From assembly GCA_035315885.1 (NCBI GenBank), contig DATFXM010000066.1, positions 1-64,000 of the forward strand: DNA of 64,000 nt. Reading direction: 5' to 3'. The stretch's first letter is position 1. Each line of letters starts with the position of its first letter. The DNA is from DATFXM01 sp035315885. GTDB taxonomy: Bacteria > Acidobacteriota > Blastocatellia > UBA7656. Below, piece by piece: positions 1-8,462 of this stretch. The notes beneath the pieces are model-generated. The model did not search any database, had not been told where the DNA came from, and was given only the letters and a program-made list of their open reading frames with translations. A program made the position numbers and the translations under genes.

Positions 1-29
1 AACGACCTGCGAAACAGCGATTTATAGCC

Positions 30-240
30 ATGAGCACGCAACCCCTTCAGGGTTGCGCCATTTTCTTGTCGTTTACCCAGGGTAGCCGCGGACGGCAACC
101 CTGGGCTGGACGACGCAACCCCTTCGGGGTTGAACTCAGCAGTCAGCACTCAGCACTCAGGACTCAGCACTCAGAACTCAGCACTCAGGACTCAGAACTC
201 AGAACTCAGCAGTCAGGACTCAGCACTCAGAACTTCCCCA
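30..240. repeat. Compound intergenic repeat: three hairpins plus degenerate 'actcag' tandem array
   Basis: Three inverted repeats come first: GCAACCC/GGGTTGC (38-44, 50-56), CCCAGGGT/ACCCTGGG (76-83, 98-105) and CAACCCC/GGGGTTG (116-122, 126-132). They are followed by about 100 bases of imperfect decamers built from 'actcag', 'cactcag' and 'gactcag' (about 133-236). Similar strings recur at 62430-62506. An open frame across it gives low-complexity peptide and is not a gene. From memory, elements of this look are common between genes in Acidobacteriota and Planctomycetes. Its function is unknown. Confidence 0.7.
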
Positions 241-242
241 GT

Positions 243-272
243 TTGACACGCTCTTTTTTCAGTTGTTAGAAT
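243..272 (+). promoter_or_regulatory. Sigma-70 promoter of resB-ccsA
   Basis: A perfect -35 box TTGACA (243-248) is separated by 18 bases from TAGAAT (267-272), which matches the -10 consensus at five of six bases. Transcription would start near 279, just upstream of the alternative TTG start at 284. That favours the ATG at 332 as the true start of resB, leaving a leader of about 50 nt. Confidence 0.6.
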
Positions 273-331
273 CGCCGTGGTAGTTGGCGAATTTCCGGCA
301 CCATAAACTTTCCTCACCGGAAAAGTGTTTT

Positions 332-1888
332 ATGGCCACAACAGAAACTGAAGTAGTAAACGAAACAGAAGCGCCTCCATCCGCGCCGGCGTCCGTAGCG
401 ACGCCACCCAAGTCAAACTCGATTCTGGAAAAGCTCCTGGACCTGTTGAGCTCTGTCAAGTTCGGGCTCGTGATGCTGGGAACTCTGCTGACGTGCTGCA
501 TGATCGGCATGCTTATCATCCAGGTTAACGTCAAAGGTTTTGACGAATATTACGCTAATCTAAAACCGGCGGAGCGGCAGGTCTACGGCGCGCTAAATTT
601 CTTCGACATCTATCGTTCGCGCTATTTTACGCTACTGCTCGCAATCACCGGCCTGAACATCATCCTGGCTTCCATCGACCGCTTTCCAAAGGCCTGGAAG
701 TACGTCTCGGAGCCCCGGCGGAGCGTTTCTCCAAAGTTCATTTCGGCTCAGAACTTTATTGATTCAGCCGAATCCCACGCCGATGCAAAAAAAACCGCAG
801 AGGGGATTCGAGATGCATGGCGACGGCACGGCTTCAAAGGCAGTATCGTCGAACAAAAGGGGCGATTCACGGTTTTCGCACAGCGCAACCCGTGGAACAG
901 GCTTGGTGCTTACTTTGTTCACGTAGCTTTGTTGACGATCTTCGTCGGAGGCTTCCTCACCAGCCGATACAGCGTGGGTGGAAACATGCAGCTTTTGCCC
1001 GGTAAAACCGCGAACACGTTCATAAGGGAAGAGATCACAACCGAGGGATCGCGCAGCGCTCAGGTAACACTGCCGTTTCAAGTCGAGTGCTTGGACATTC
1101 AACAAAAGCTGATCAGAAATGAAGGCGGACTCGACGCTCAGAACACTATCGACTGGCTGAGCTATATCCGGATCAAAGATAGCGGCAAACAGAAAGATCT
1201 TCTCGTTCACCTGAATAATGTAGGCGACTACCGCGGCTACCGGTTTTTCCAATCCGAGTTTGTGCCGGTGGGGAATGCCAGGCAGGTGATCCTCAGCTTC
1301 GAGCCCCAGTCGGGCGGAGGTCAGCCGATCGGTCCGGTGACGATCATGAGAAACTCGGGGGTGGACGTACCCGGGATCGGCACGGTTCGCTACATCGATT
1401 TCTTCCCTGACTTTCAAGTGACCGAGAAGGGACCCACAACGATTTCGCGCGACTACAACAACCCGGCGGCGCAGCTCGAGATCACTACGCCGGATGGAAA
1501 GAGACACATTGCGTTTGCGTTCAACCCCAAGCTCGCCGACGAGTACCTGAACAAGGCGAACGCGAAGGTTGACAAGGAGGGCGGAGAGAACCCCTTGCTC
1601 GTAAACGGAAACAAAGTTATTCTGCGTGACTTCGAGAAGTCGTCCAGCTCGCACACCCTCACCATTCAATACGATCCCGGTCGAACCCCGGTATACATAG
1701 GCTTTCTATTGCTTCCGCTTTCGCTTTGCTCGGTGTTTTTCTTTGCGCACCAGCGAGTATGGGCGGTGGTGGTACCGGAAGAGAGGGGATCAAGAGTCCA
1801 CTTCGGGGGCCATACAAACAGGAACCGACCGGCATTTGAGGCAAGGTTCAACCTGTTAGTTGCGTCTGCGATTGGAGGTTCGAAATGA
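332..1888 (+). CDS. resB: Cytochrome c biogenesis protein ResB (system II)
   Basis: ResB-family membrane protein, 518 aa from this start. With CcsA it forms the system II synthetase that exports heme and attaches it to CXXCH motifs of apocytochromes outside the cytoplasmic membrane. Hydrophobic segments occur near residues 45-70 and 100-120, again where the text reads FVHVALLTIFVGGF, and near the C-terminus (VYIGFLLLPLSLC). Between them is a large soluble region, as is usual for the family. I chose ATG 332 over TTG 284 because GGAAAAG lies at the right distance and the predicted transcript start is about 279. It overlaps ccsA by four bases (ATGA), so the two are translationally coupled. Confidence 0.9.
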   Translation: MATTETEVVNETEAPPSAPASVATPPKSNSILEKLLDLLSSVKFGLVMLGTLLTCCMIGMLIIQVNVKGFDEYYANLKPAERQVYGALNFFDIYRSRYFTLLLAITGLNIILASIDRFPKAWKYVSEPRRSVSPKFISAQNFIDSAESHADAKKTAEGIRDAWRRHGFKGSIVEQKGRFTVFAQRNPWNRLGAYFVHVALLTIFVGGFLTSRYSVGGNMQLLPGKTANTFIREEITTEGSRSAQVTLPFQVECLDIQQKLIRNEGGLDAQNTIDWLSYIRIKDSGKQKDLLVHLNNVGDYRGYRFFQSEFVPVGNARQVILSFEPQSGGGQPIGPVTIMRNSGVDVPGIGTVRYIDFFPDFQVTEKGPTTISRDYNNPAAQLEITTPDGKRHIAFAFNPKLADEYLNKANAKVDKEGGENPLLVNGNKVILRDFEKSSSSHTLTIQYDPGRTPVYIGFLLLPLSLCSVFFFAHQRVWAVVVPEERGSRVHFGGHTNRNRPAFEARFNLLVASAIGGSK

Positions 1889-3441
1889 GTAAGGTGATCA
1901 GTCACGATGAAGCCATCGTGCCAGAGATAGAGATTAGTGTGCCGGAGAAGGTGATAGGGCTCTGGCCGGTTATAGCGCCGATTGCTGCTACGGTGCTGCT
2001 CATTCTGATTCGCATTCAGGCAGGCCGGCCGGTCGGCTTTCTTTACAGCGATGCGCTGGTCATGCTGGCGCTGGTCAGCTACATCTGCGCTACCGTGTTG
2101 CTCGTCACCAACCTCTTTGTCAAAGAGGGAGTACTCAACCGGTTGGGCCTGGTCACCGTGGCGCTGGGGTATTGCTTTAACCTGACCGGCTGGATGATCC
2201 GGTGGATTGAAGCAGGAGACAAAGAGGGCTGGAAGGACGGCATAAACGGAGTCTGGCGATACTATCCGCTCGACAACTTATATGCTTTGACGCTCGGCTT
2301 TTGTGCGGGCGCCGCCCTGGCCACTCTGGTCGTCATTCGAAAGCCCAAGTACCGTGCGCTAGGGGCGCTGTCTATGCCGATACTCGTGACTGTGCTGTCG
2401 CTGGGAATGATGCTCGGCAGCGGCATCAATACACTGATGCCGATTCTGGACAGCTACTGGCGCCCGATTCACGTTTCAATCGCCACGATTGCCTACGGGG
2501 TTTGTCTGGTGAGTTTCGGGCTCGCGTTTGCCTACCTTCTTAAAGATGGGATCAGCAGTGAATCGGTTGCGAGCGCCGTCATCGGCTTCGGGCTGCTGGT
2601 GTTCTTTACCGTAGGCCGATACGCCGTTCCATTTCACGCCCAGTACACGGTAAACGTACATCTGGAGAAGACCAGTTTGCCTGTCAGGTCAGAGGTGCCA
2701 TTTGTAGGGCCGTTGATGGTAATCACCTTGCTTGTGCTGCTCGGAGCTCTGGCAATGTTCATTATCGGAAAGTTCGGCAGCGAACAGACCTCGTCGAAGC
2801 GGGGCTGGATTTTGTTCCGCACGGCCGCGGTGCTTCAGGTGATCGTGGTGGCGACGTTGTTTTTGCAGGTAAAGAGCTCTTCAAACGTTGGAACGAACAT
2901 ACCTGAGCGCGAGTACCCGGCTTTTGCGAGCTGGATGGGCGAGCAGATGCAGCAGCCGGTCGCGGTCGAAACAGCCAAGAAGTGGGCGGCAGACAACTCG
3001 AGCAGGCTCAGCTTGACGATGACGGCGAATCCGGTCGAGTTCGGCGCGTTGATTGGTCTGATGATCGCGCTGGTCTGCGTATCGTTGTTCGCCTGGAAGC
3101 GCGACGATGTCATGAAGGCGTTGCCCGACATAGGGACGATCGACGGTCTGCTGTATCGAACGGTTGGGGTTGCGTTCCCATTGTTGTCGTTGCTGTTGAT
3201 CACCGGTGCGGTGTGGGCTAATGAGTCGTGGGGCAGGTACTGGGGATGGGACTCGAAGGAAGTCGGCGCGCTGGTGGCCTGGATGGCCTACGCCGGTTTC
3301 CTGCACACACGCATTGCTCATGGCTGGCGCGGGCGTCGCAGCGCTTACTTTGCGTTGCTCGGCTTTGCACTGGTGATTTTCACGTGGCTTGGAGTCAGCT
3401 TCCTCTTGCCGGGATTACATTCGTACGCCCAGGTGTCCTAA
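1885..3441 (+). CDS. ccsA: Cytochrome c biogenesis protein CcsA/ResC (system II)
   Basis: Polytopic membrane protein of 518 aa, the heme-handling partner of ResB. The tryptophan-rich WWD signature is clear near the C-terminus (WGRYWGWDSKEVGALVAW), followed by the usual histidine in HTRIAHGW and the final segments to LLPGLHSY. About a dozen hydrophobic segments are visible, more than in minimal CcsA, with an N-terminal extension as in ResC-type proteins. The ATG overlaps the resB stop. A hairpin and T-run directly downstream end the operon. The tetraheme cytochrome gene at 60923-62428 would be one client of this machinery. Confidence 0.9.
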   Translation: MSKVISHDEAIVPEIEISVPEKVIGLWPVIAPIAATVLLILIRIQAGRPVGFLYSDALVMLALVSYICATVLLVTNLFVKEGVLNRLGLVTVALGYCFNLTGWMIRWIEAGDKEGWKDGINGVWRYYPLDNLYALTLGFCAGAALATLVVIRKPKYRALGALSMPILVTVLSLGMMLGSGINTLMPILDSYWRPIHVSIATIAYGVCLVSFGLAFAYLLKDGISSESVASAVIGFGLLVFFTVGRYAVPFHAQYTVNVHLEKTSLPVRSEVPFVGPLMVITLLVLLGALAMFIIGKFGSEQTSSKRGWILFRTAAVLQVIVVATLFLQVKSSSNVGTNIPEREYPAFASWMGEQMQQPVAVETAKKWAADNSSRLSLTMTANPVEFGALIGLMIALVCVSLFAWKRDDVMKALPDIGTIDGLLYRTVGVAFPLLSLLLITGAVWANESWGRYWGWDSKEVGALVAWMAYAGFLHTRIAHGWRGRRSAYFALLGFALVIFTWLGVSFLLPGLHSYAQVS

Positions 3442-3471
3442 GCGAAGCTGCACGACTTACTAACTTAGCTG

Positions 3472-3506
3472 AAGGGCGAGCTTCGCGCTCGCCTTTCTTG
3501 TTTTTA
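3472..3506 (+). terminator. Rho-independent terminator after ccsA
   Basis: Arms GGCGAGC (3475-3481) and GCTCGCC (3487-3493) enclose a five-base loop. They are flanked by AA on the left and a T-rich tail TTTCTTGTTTTT (3494-3505) on the right. The position 30 bases past the ccsA stop fits the end of the resB-ccsA transcript. Confidence 0.75.
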
Positions 3507-3560
3507 TGGCGGCCGTCGATCAACATATCATTTCATCATCAACCGCACAGGAGATAAGAC

Positions 3561-4232
3561 ATGCCAAACGGAGAAATGATTGAGTACAAGGTGAACGGAA
3601 GGTCGGCTCGGGGGTTTCACGTAGTGCCCGGGGGTAAGCCTCGCGCGGGCATGATCGTGATCCAGGAATACTGGGGGTTGAACGATCATATTAAGGACAT
3701 CGCCGGGCGCTTTGCGGCGCTTGGGTACGCGTCTCTTGCTCCTGATCTTTACGACGGTACCATTGCACAACGCGCGGAAGAGGCGGGAAAACTGATGCAG
3801 GCTCTCGATCAGAATCGAGCGCTCGAGTCGCTGGATGGAGCAGTGGCGTATCTTCAGAAGCAGGACGGAGTGAGCTCGATTGGAGTGACCGGATTCTGTA
3901 TGGGTGGCAGTTTTGCGCTTTTGCTGCCTTGCCACAATAACGCGATTACTGCGGCTGCACCGTTCTACGGCGATGTTCCTCCGGATGAGGCATTGAAGAA
4001 GCTATCGGCGCCGATCCTGTTCATCGGGGCGTCGGACGACCCGTGGATCAACATGGACAAGATGAACCGGTTGAAATCGGCGCTGGAAAAGCTGGGTAAA
4101 AGAGGTCGGGTAAAGGTCTACGAAGGCGTAGGCCACGCGTTCTTCAACGACACCCGGCCTGAGGCTTACAACAAAGCGGCCGCTCAAGACGCCTGGCAAC
4201 AAGTGACAAAGTTCTTTGAGGAGGAGTTGTAG
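3561..4232 (+). CDS. Dienelactone hydrolase family protein
   Basis: Alpha/beta-hydrolase of the dienelactone hydrolase family, 223 aa, the normal length for a single-domain member, probably cytoplasmic (no signal peptide). The nucleophile elbow GFCMGGS has the cysteine typical of this family instead of serine. The acid is likely the Asp in GASDDPW and the histidine lies in GVGHAFFND near residue 200. The N-terminal EYWGLNDHIKD is also characteristic. The true substrate cannot be told; most relatives are not tied to chlorocatechol breakdown. AGGAGAT lies before the ATG. It is a single gene between a terminator and a repeat. Confidence 0.85.
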   Translation: MPNGEMIEYKVNGRSARGFHVVPGGKPRAGMIVIQEYWGLNDHIKDIAGRFAALGYASLAPDLYDGTIAQRAEEAGKLMQALDQNRALESLDGAVAYLQKQDGVSSIGVTGFCMGGSFALLLPCHNNAITAAAPFYGDVPPDEALKKLSAPILFIGASDDPWINMDKMNRLKSALEKLGKRGRVKVYEGVGHAFFNDTRPEAYNKAAAQDAWQQVTKFFEEEL

Positions 4233-4241
4233 GAAAAAATA

Positions 4242-4392
4242 GTTTCGGGTTTCCGGTTTAGGGCTTCGGGTTTGTCTGATAGAGACTCGGATGGCGCAAA
4301 GTGCTCGACGAAGGACTACTGAGTTAAACGAACCCGAAACCCTAACCCCTAAACCGCCCCAACCAGGAACCAGAAACCCGAAACCAGAAACT
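4242..4392. repeat. Imperfect long inverted repeat of 'cgggtttcnggttt' units
   Basis: Left arm (4242-4273) reads gtttcgggtttccggttta and onward. The right arm (4324-4392) holds several complementary units such as aacccgaaaccctaacccc and gaaacccgaaaccagaaac. It fills the gap between two convergent genes. A second copy of the same design is at 7005-7134. A transcript from either strand could fold into a long imperfect hairpin, so a terminator role is possible. Confidence 0.65.
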
Positions 4393-4395
4393 TGG

Positions 4396-5175
4396 TTATG
4401 CCAGAGGTACTCTTGATTCGTTTAGCGCGGTGAGCAGACTGTGATAGGCGTCGGCGTTGACTACGCCGAAATCCTCCGAGGTCGACCAGAGCCAGATGGT
4501 CAGACTCGCAGAGTCGGCGCCCAAAGACGACACTCTGATCAACGGCGCCGGGTCCTTGAGGATTCGAGAGTCCCTGGATATTCCGTTGTTCAGCGCGGTG
4601 ATTGCGCTCTCCACGCGGTTAGTCGGCACATTCAACGTGAGTTCGTGGCGCCGGCGAGAAGCCATCGAAAAGTTCACGATTTTGGCCCCCCAAACCTTGG
4701 AGTTGGGCATAATCACCCGGACTCCGTCGACCGTGGTCATCTGCATGTTTACGATGGTCAGCTCCTCTACGACGCCCTGAGTGCCCTCTACCTCGATGAG
4801 CTGCCCGGACCGAAACGGCCGGTAGATCAGCAACAGAAGCCCTGCGGCAAAGTTGTTGAGGGTATCGCGAAGGCCGAACCCCAGCACCAGGCCGGTGATC
4901 CCGAGTCCAGCTACGAAGGATGCCACTTGAAACCCAAGATGCGAAAGGGCCACGACAGCGGCCAGCGCCAGAATAGTGCCGTTGAGCACGCGAATAAAGA
5001 AGCTGCGTAGGAGAGAGTCGTCGCGGATTCGGCTGCGATTGAGGATCGCGTTCAGCCACCTACGCAGGATTCTAGCTAGAATCAGCCCGAGCGCGAGGCT
5101 CAGAATCGCGTAAACGGCACCTTCGGCGTGCTCGAACAGCGAGGCTTTTAGCCGTACAACGTCGTTCCAATCCAA
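4396..5175 (-). CDS. Small-conductance mechanosensitive channel (MscS family)
   Basis: MscS-family channel of about 259 aa that would open under membrane tension to release solutes. Hydrophobic helices are seen at AVYAILSLALGLILARIL, at LNGTILALAAVVALSHLGF and in the pore-lining TM3 (GLGITGLVLGFGLRDTLN). These are followed by the beta-domain signature IYRPFRSGQLIEVEG and VVEELTIVNMQMTTVDG with IMPNSKVW. The frame is open up to 5520, but that extension is low-quality and overlaps the divergent gene. TTG at 5175 has GGGAGA seven bases upstream and gives a normal short MscS. The start is the least certain part. Confidence 0.85.
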   Translation of the reverse strand: MDWNDVVRLKASLFEHAEGAVYAILSLALGLILARILRRWLNAILNRSRIRDDSLLRSFFIRVLNGTILALAAVVALSHLGFQVASFVAGLGITGLVLGFGLRDTLNNFAAGLLLLIYRPFRSGQLIEVEGTQGVVEELTIVNMQMTTVDGVRVIMPNSKVWGAKIVNFSMASRRRHELTLNVPTNRVESAITALNNGISRDSRILKDPAPLIRVSSLGADSASLTIWLWSTSEDFGVVNADAYHSLLTALNESRVPLA

Positions 5176-5276
5176 AACGGAATCTCCCAACGTTGGCGTT
5201 ACGAGCAAACTACATTGTCCCGAGCCCGGCGGCAAGCCGGCAATTCTTACATTTTCGCCCGGGAGTAATAAAAGTG

Positions 5277-5306
5277 TTGAGAGAGTTGTATTGACATTGC
5301 TAGGAT
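5277..5306 (+). promoter_or_regulatory. Probable promoter of the lytic transglycosylase gene
   Basis: TTGAGA (5277-5282), an 18-base gap, then TAGGAT (5301-5306). It is about 40 bases before the ATG at 5345. It lies in the divergent gap between the channel gene and the transglycosylase gene. Confidence 0.4.
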
Positions 5307-5344
5307 TAACCGAGCCCCACTCCCGCGGAGAAGGAATACAGAGC

Positions 5345-6634
5345 ATGAAACGGGTTGCAGTTCTCCTTTTGGCCGTGCTCGGCGGCTTAAATTTCTCGTA
5401 TCCACAATCGGACAGAAACACCGGCGACGACTTGCTCGCTATGATCGAGCGGGGCAGGGAACGAGTCAAGAAAGAGCACGTCGAGATGTTGTACGGCGTC
5501 GTCGGAACTCGACGGGTCAAGGTTGGCAGGCGGAGCTATAAAGAGGTTCCGATCACCGGGATCGTCGGCCGCGAGATGGCTCTGGCAGTGCTCGAACCCG
5601 ACGGGAGAATCTCGGTCGCCCGCGCCATCAAGCGAGACAATTCATTCGAAGTGCTCACGCCCGGCTTCACCCTCTCCATGCGTCGAGAAAACGGGATCAA
5701 CTCGGATATCCAATGTATTCAGCCTGCGCACGCCAGGATCGTCGCGGTGAAATATCCGGTGTCCAACGAAGGCCAGCGCTTTGGTCCGGGAGAGTCGGTG
5801 ATTGAGGCTGTTTATACTCCGTACTCGCATGAGATCAAGACCGAGGACGTGGTGACCCGGGGGCTGGAGGTGATGAATAGTTTCATCGACAAGGCTTATG
5901 CGAAGCTCGCCGACCGTGGAGTCCTGTCGCGGGCGTTTCCGGGAAGGCCGGTAGTGAAGACCATACCTCGAGAGATTGTTCGGGTGTTGCTGTTGAATGA
6001 GCACATTGACCCGAGCGAGTTCAGGTCAGCGGAGTTTGCAAAACCGCTCGCTGAACGCGTGTTGACGGTGATCGCAACAAACAAGGAGAAAGCTTACGCG
6101 TATTCGGTCAGTCCGGCGGGCGCGCGCGGCCTGGTGCAGATGATCCCCTCGACTTACGCCCTGATTGCAGGGAAGTATCTCGAGGCAGGCCTGAGAGCGG
6201 ACTTTCACGCTGGGATGGTGGACCCGGTAAACGCGATGATGGCGCAGGTCCTTCTGTGCGACTCTGACTGGCAGGCTATCGAGTCACGCGAGCACCTTTC
6301 AGTCGACAAATGCGGGCCCTACCTGGCAGCAGCTTACAATGGCGGAGTGAGACGAGTTCTGACGATTCTGGATCATGAGAAAAAGGAGTTCATGGAGGAT
6401 CCGGATTCAAACCCGCGGCCTACGTTAACCGTGTCCAAAAAAGTTCCGGTCAAGGTTCGCACGCGCAGTGGCCGAACGCAAAAACGCTACGTTACGAAGA
6501 CCTATACCCAGCAGATATTCAAGAACGAGACGAGCAAATACATAAGCCAGTACCATTGGATCAACAGCTATCTGATGTCACGCCCGGCGAAACCTGAACA
6601 AGCGTTGAAGCCGAAAAAGAGCGAAGAGCAGTGA
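5345..6634 (+). CDS. Secreted lytic transglycosylase (SLT domain)
   Basis: Exported murein-cleaving enzyme, 429 aa. The N-terminus MKRVAVLLLAVLGG is a signal peptide. The first half (to about residue 230) is an uncharacterised region. The SLT fold follows: the catalytic glutamate is probably that of NKEKAYAYS, followed by SPAGARGLVQMIPSTY and later YLAAAYNGG. The C-terminal 80 residues are basic and end with several lysines. AGAAGGAA precedes the ATG; the longer frame from TTG 5291 starts inside the promoter region. Such enzymes cut the glycan between MurNAc and GlcNAc to form anhydro ends. It is monocistronic. Confidence 0.8.
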   Translation: MKRVAVLLLAVLGGLNFSYPQSDRNTGDDLLAMIERGRERVKKEHVEMLYGVVGTRRVKVGRRSYKEVPITGIVGREMALAVLEPDGRISVARAIKRDNSFEVLTPGFTLSMRRENGINSDIQCIQPAHARIVAVKYPVSNEGQRFGPGESVIEAVYTPYSHEIKTEDVVTRGLEVMNSFIDKAYAKLADRGVLSRAFPGRPVVKTIPREIVRVLLLNEHIDPSEFRSAEFAKPLAERVLTVIATNKEKAYAYSVSPAGARGLVQMIPSTYALIAGKYLEAGLRADFHAGMVDPVNAMMAQVLLCDSDWQAIESREHLSVDKCGPYLAAAYNGGVRRVLTILDHEKKEFMEDPDSNPRPTLTVSKKVPVKVRTRSGRTQKRYVTKTYTQQIFKNETSKYISQYHWINSYLMSRPAKPEQALKPKKSEEQ

Positions 6635-6690
6635 CTGCGCTGTCGAGGTTGGGCTGAAAGCGGCAATCTGAAATTGCCCAAACGATCGGC

Positions 6691-6844
6691 TCAAGAGAAG
6701 TAGCGCTGGCGTGAAATCGTCAGAAAAAAATAGAGAAGGACCGAACCAATCAGCACAGCCCCCGTTGCCCTGATCGTTTCGATCCTTCCGTTTTTTTCGA
6801 AGCTCGTCTATATGGTTGGCAAGCTGGATGCCACGAGATTTCAT
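6691..6844 (-). pseudogene. Small single-span membrane protein, frame broken at an A7 run
   Basis: From ATG 6844 the minus strand reads MKSRGIQLANHIDELRKK, then reaches a run of seven A (complement of the T-run 6791-6797). Removing one A continues directly into NGRIETIRATGAVLIGSV and a hydrophobic stretch ending TISRQRYFS at TGA 6691-6693, giving about 50 aa. As read, the frame runs on into meaningless sequence. A homopolymer sequencing error, slippage or a real mutation could explain it. I do not recognise the family. The call rests on the continuity of a helix plus transmembrane segment. Confidence 0.35.
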
Positions 6845-7004
6845 CCTTGTCTGCGTGCATAACTGTTGAAATAGTAGAGAGACATCTCACCCCCTGCAGG
6901 CACGTCGCCTGAGTTCTTACAGAATTTGTCATTATCGGTTTACCCTTTTTTGTGATTGCGGCGCGCCGACACGCCAAAAATGGGGTAACGCTCCTCAGGA
7001 TGGG

Positions 7005-7134
7005 TTCGGGTCTAGGGTAAGGGCGGTTTCGGGTTTCTAGTTCCTGGTTTCTGGTTCTATCGCCAGGGTCATGGCGAGGACCGTTCACGTCAACTAAAGA
7101 AAACTAGAAACCAGAAACCCGAAACCGTTTTTTT
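7005..7134. repeat. Long inverted repeat of 'gaaacccgaaaccag' units ending in a T-run
   Basis: The left arm (about 7024-7056, cggtttcgggtttctagttc and onward) is complementary to the right arm 7102-7127 (aactagaaaccagaaacccg and onward), with about 45 bases between. Seven T residues follow the right arm, so on the plus strand it looks like an intrinsic terminator with a very long loop. It is the same family as 4242-4392. The rest of the gap 6635-7234 holds the broken small gene at 6691-6844 and the promoter at 7133-7162. Confidence 0.65.
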
Positions 7135-7162
7135 GACGTAGCGTACGGTTCCGGGCTATTAT
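7133..7162 (+). promoter_or_regulatory. Sigma-70 promoter of the nucleotide-sugar operon
   Basis: TTGACG (7133-7138), 18-base spacer, TATTAT (7157-7162): five of six matches in each box. The -35 box begins at the end of the T-run of the inverted repeat. It reads toward the aminotransferase gene with a leader of about 70-85 nt. Confidence 0.55.
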
Positions 7163-7252
7163 CTGCTGACTGCGGGAGAAAACCCCCGAGCTGCCTCCAC
7201 TGATGCTTTCAATCCCCAGAGTCAGGTCTTATCTATGAAGGAACAAACAAAG

Positions 7253-8374
7253 ATGAATATACCCATGCTCGACTTGAGAGCGCAGCATGCGACCATCGCG
7301 GTCGAAGTTGAGTCGGCTATCAGTGCTGTACTGCAGTCGCAGCAATTAATTCTTGGCCCGGAAGTCCGAGAGCTTGAACGTGAGCTCGCCGAATACTGCT
7401 CGAGCTCGGAAGCCATTAGTTGCGCTTCGGGGTCCGACGCGCTTCTGCTCGCCCTGATGGCTTACGGCATTGGTCAGGGCGACGAAGTGGTGAGCACTCC
7501 ATACACTTTCTTTGCCACCGCCGGCGCGATCGTCCGGCTCGGCGCCCGCCCGGTCTTCGTAGACATCGATCCGGTCTCCTTCAACCTGAATGCGGACTTG
7601 CTTGAAAAGGCAATAACATCTCGCACTCGGGCGATCATGCCGATTTATCTGTACGGTCAGTGCGCGGAAATGAGTGACATCAATAAAATAGCTGCGAGAC
7701 ATAATATTCCGGTCATTGAAGACGCAGCACAAGCCATCGGAGCCGAACACAAGGGCACGAGGGCGGGCTCGCTGGGCGCTATCGGTTGCTTCAGCTTTTA
7801 TCCGTCGAAGAATCTCGGCGGAGCCGGCGACGGAGGGCTCATGACGACCAGCGATCCCGAGATTGCCGATCGCCTCAGGATTCTGCGCGCACACGGCGCA
7901 AAGAAAAAGTACTATCACGATGTCGTCGGTCTAAATAGCAGACTCGATTCGCTGCAGGCGGCGATACTTCGAGTTAAGTTCCGTCATCTGGACGACTGGA
8001 TGAGTGCAAGACGCTCCAACGCCGCGAGGTATCGAGAGTTGTTTGGCAAGACCGGCCTCCTGAGCTCTGGAAGAGTTTCACTGCCGCAGGAATGCCCTGG
8101 ACAGTTCCACGTCTACAATCAGTTCGTGCTTCGGGTGACAGATCGCGACAAGCTTCGCGCGCAAATGAAGGAGAAGGGAATTGGCACGGAAGTTTACTAC
8201 CCGGTTCCGATGCACTTGCAACCTTGCTTTGCGAATTTGGGATACAAGCAGGGCGACTTTCCCGAATCTGAACGCGCGGCGAATGAATCCCTGGCAATAC
8301 CGATTTACCCGGAGTTGGGCGCAGAAGCGCAGCGATACATAGTTGATGTGATTTCATCGTTCTACGAACGCTGA
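7253..8374 (+). CDS. DegT/DnrJ/EryC1/StrS-family sugar aminotransferase
   Basis: PLP-dependent aminotransferase of about 373 aa acting on a nucleotide-linked keto-sugar. The PLP lysine is in CFSFYPSKNLG, preceded by VIEDAAQAIGAE, whose aspartate holds the pyridine ring. The N-terminal MNIPMLDLRAQH and GPEVRELERELAEYC are typical of the family. ATG 7253 matches the usual start and has AAGGAA upstream; ATG 7235 would add six residues. It is the first gene of an operon with UDP-xylose synthase and UDP-glucose dehydrogenase, so it likely supplies an amino sugar for surface polysaccharide. The exact substrate is not visible. Confidence 0.85.
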   Translation: MNIPMLDLRAQHATIAVEVESAISAVLQSQQLILGPEVRELERELAEYCSSSEAISCASGSDALLLALMAYGIGQGDEVVSTPYTFFATAGAIVRLGARPVFVDIDPVSFNLNADLLEKAITSRTRAIMPIYLYGQCAEMSDINKIAARHNIPVIEDAAQAIGAEHKGTRAGSLGAIGCFSFYPSKNLGGAGDGGLMTTSDPEIADRLRILRAHGAKKKYYHDVVGLNSRLDSLQAAILRVKFRHLDDWMSARRSNAARYRELFGKTGLLSSGRVSLPQECPGQFHVYNQFVLRVTDRDKLRAQMKEKGIGTEVYYPVPMHLQPCFANLGYKQGDFPESERAANESLAIPIYPELGAEAQRYIVDVISSFYER

Positions 8375-8462
8375 AGGTCTGCTGATGGCCGGCCGTTAGC
8401 GCACTTCCCGCAGAAGCGAGTGGACGACCGTTGTTGGCCGATTTGAGAGAGAAGAAGACTCT

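Noticed and set aside
133..236. CRISPR-like array of short repeats
   Set aside because: Units are about 10 bases, imperfect, with no unique spacers and no cas genes nearby.
764..1669. Long minus-strand open frame of 301 codons
   Set aside because: Lies wholly inside resB on the opposite strand, has no family motifs, and resB is clearly coding.
5191..5520. N-terminal extension of the MscS gene to 5520
   Set aside because: The extra residues are low quality and overlap the promoter and start of the divergent transglycosylase gene; TTG 5175 has a good ribosome site.
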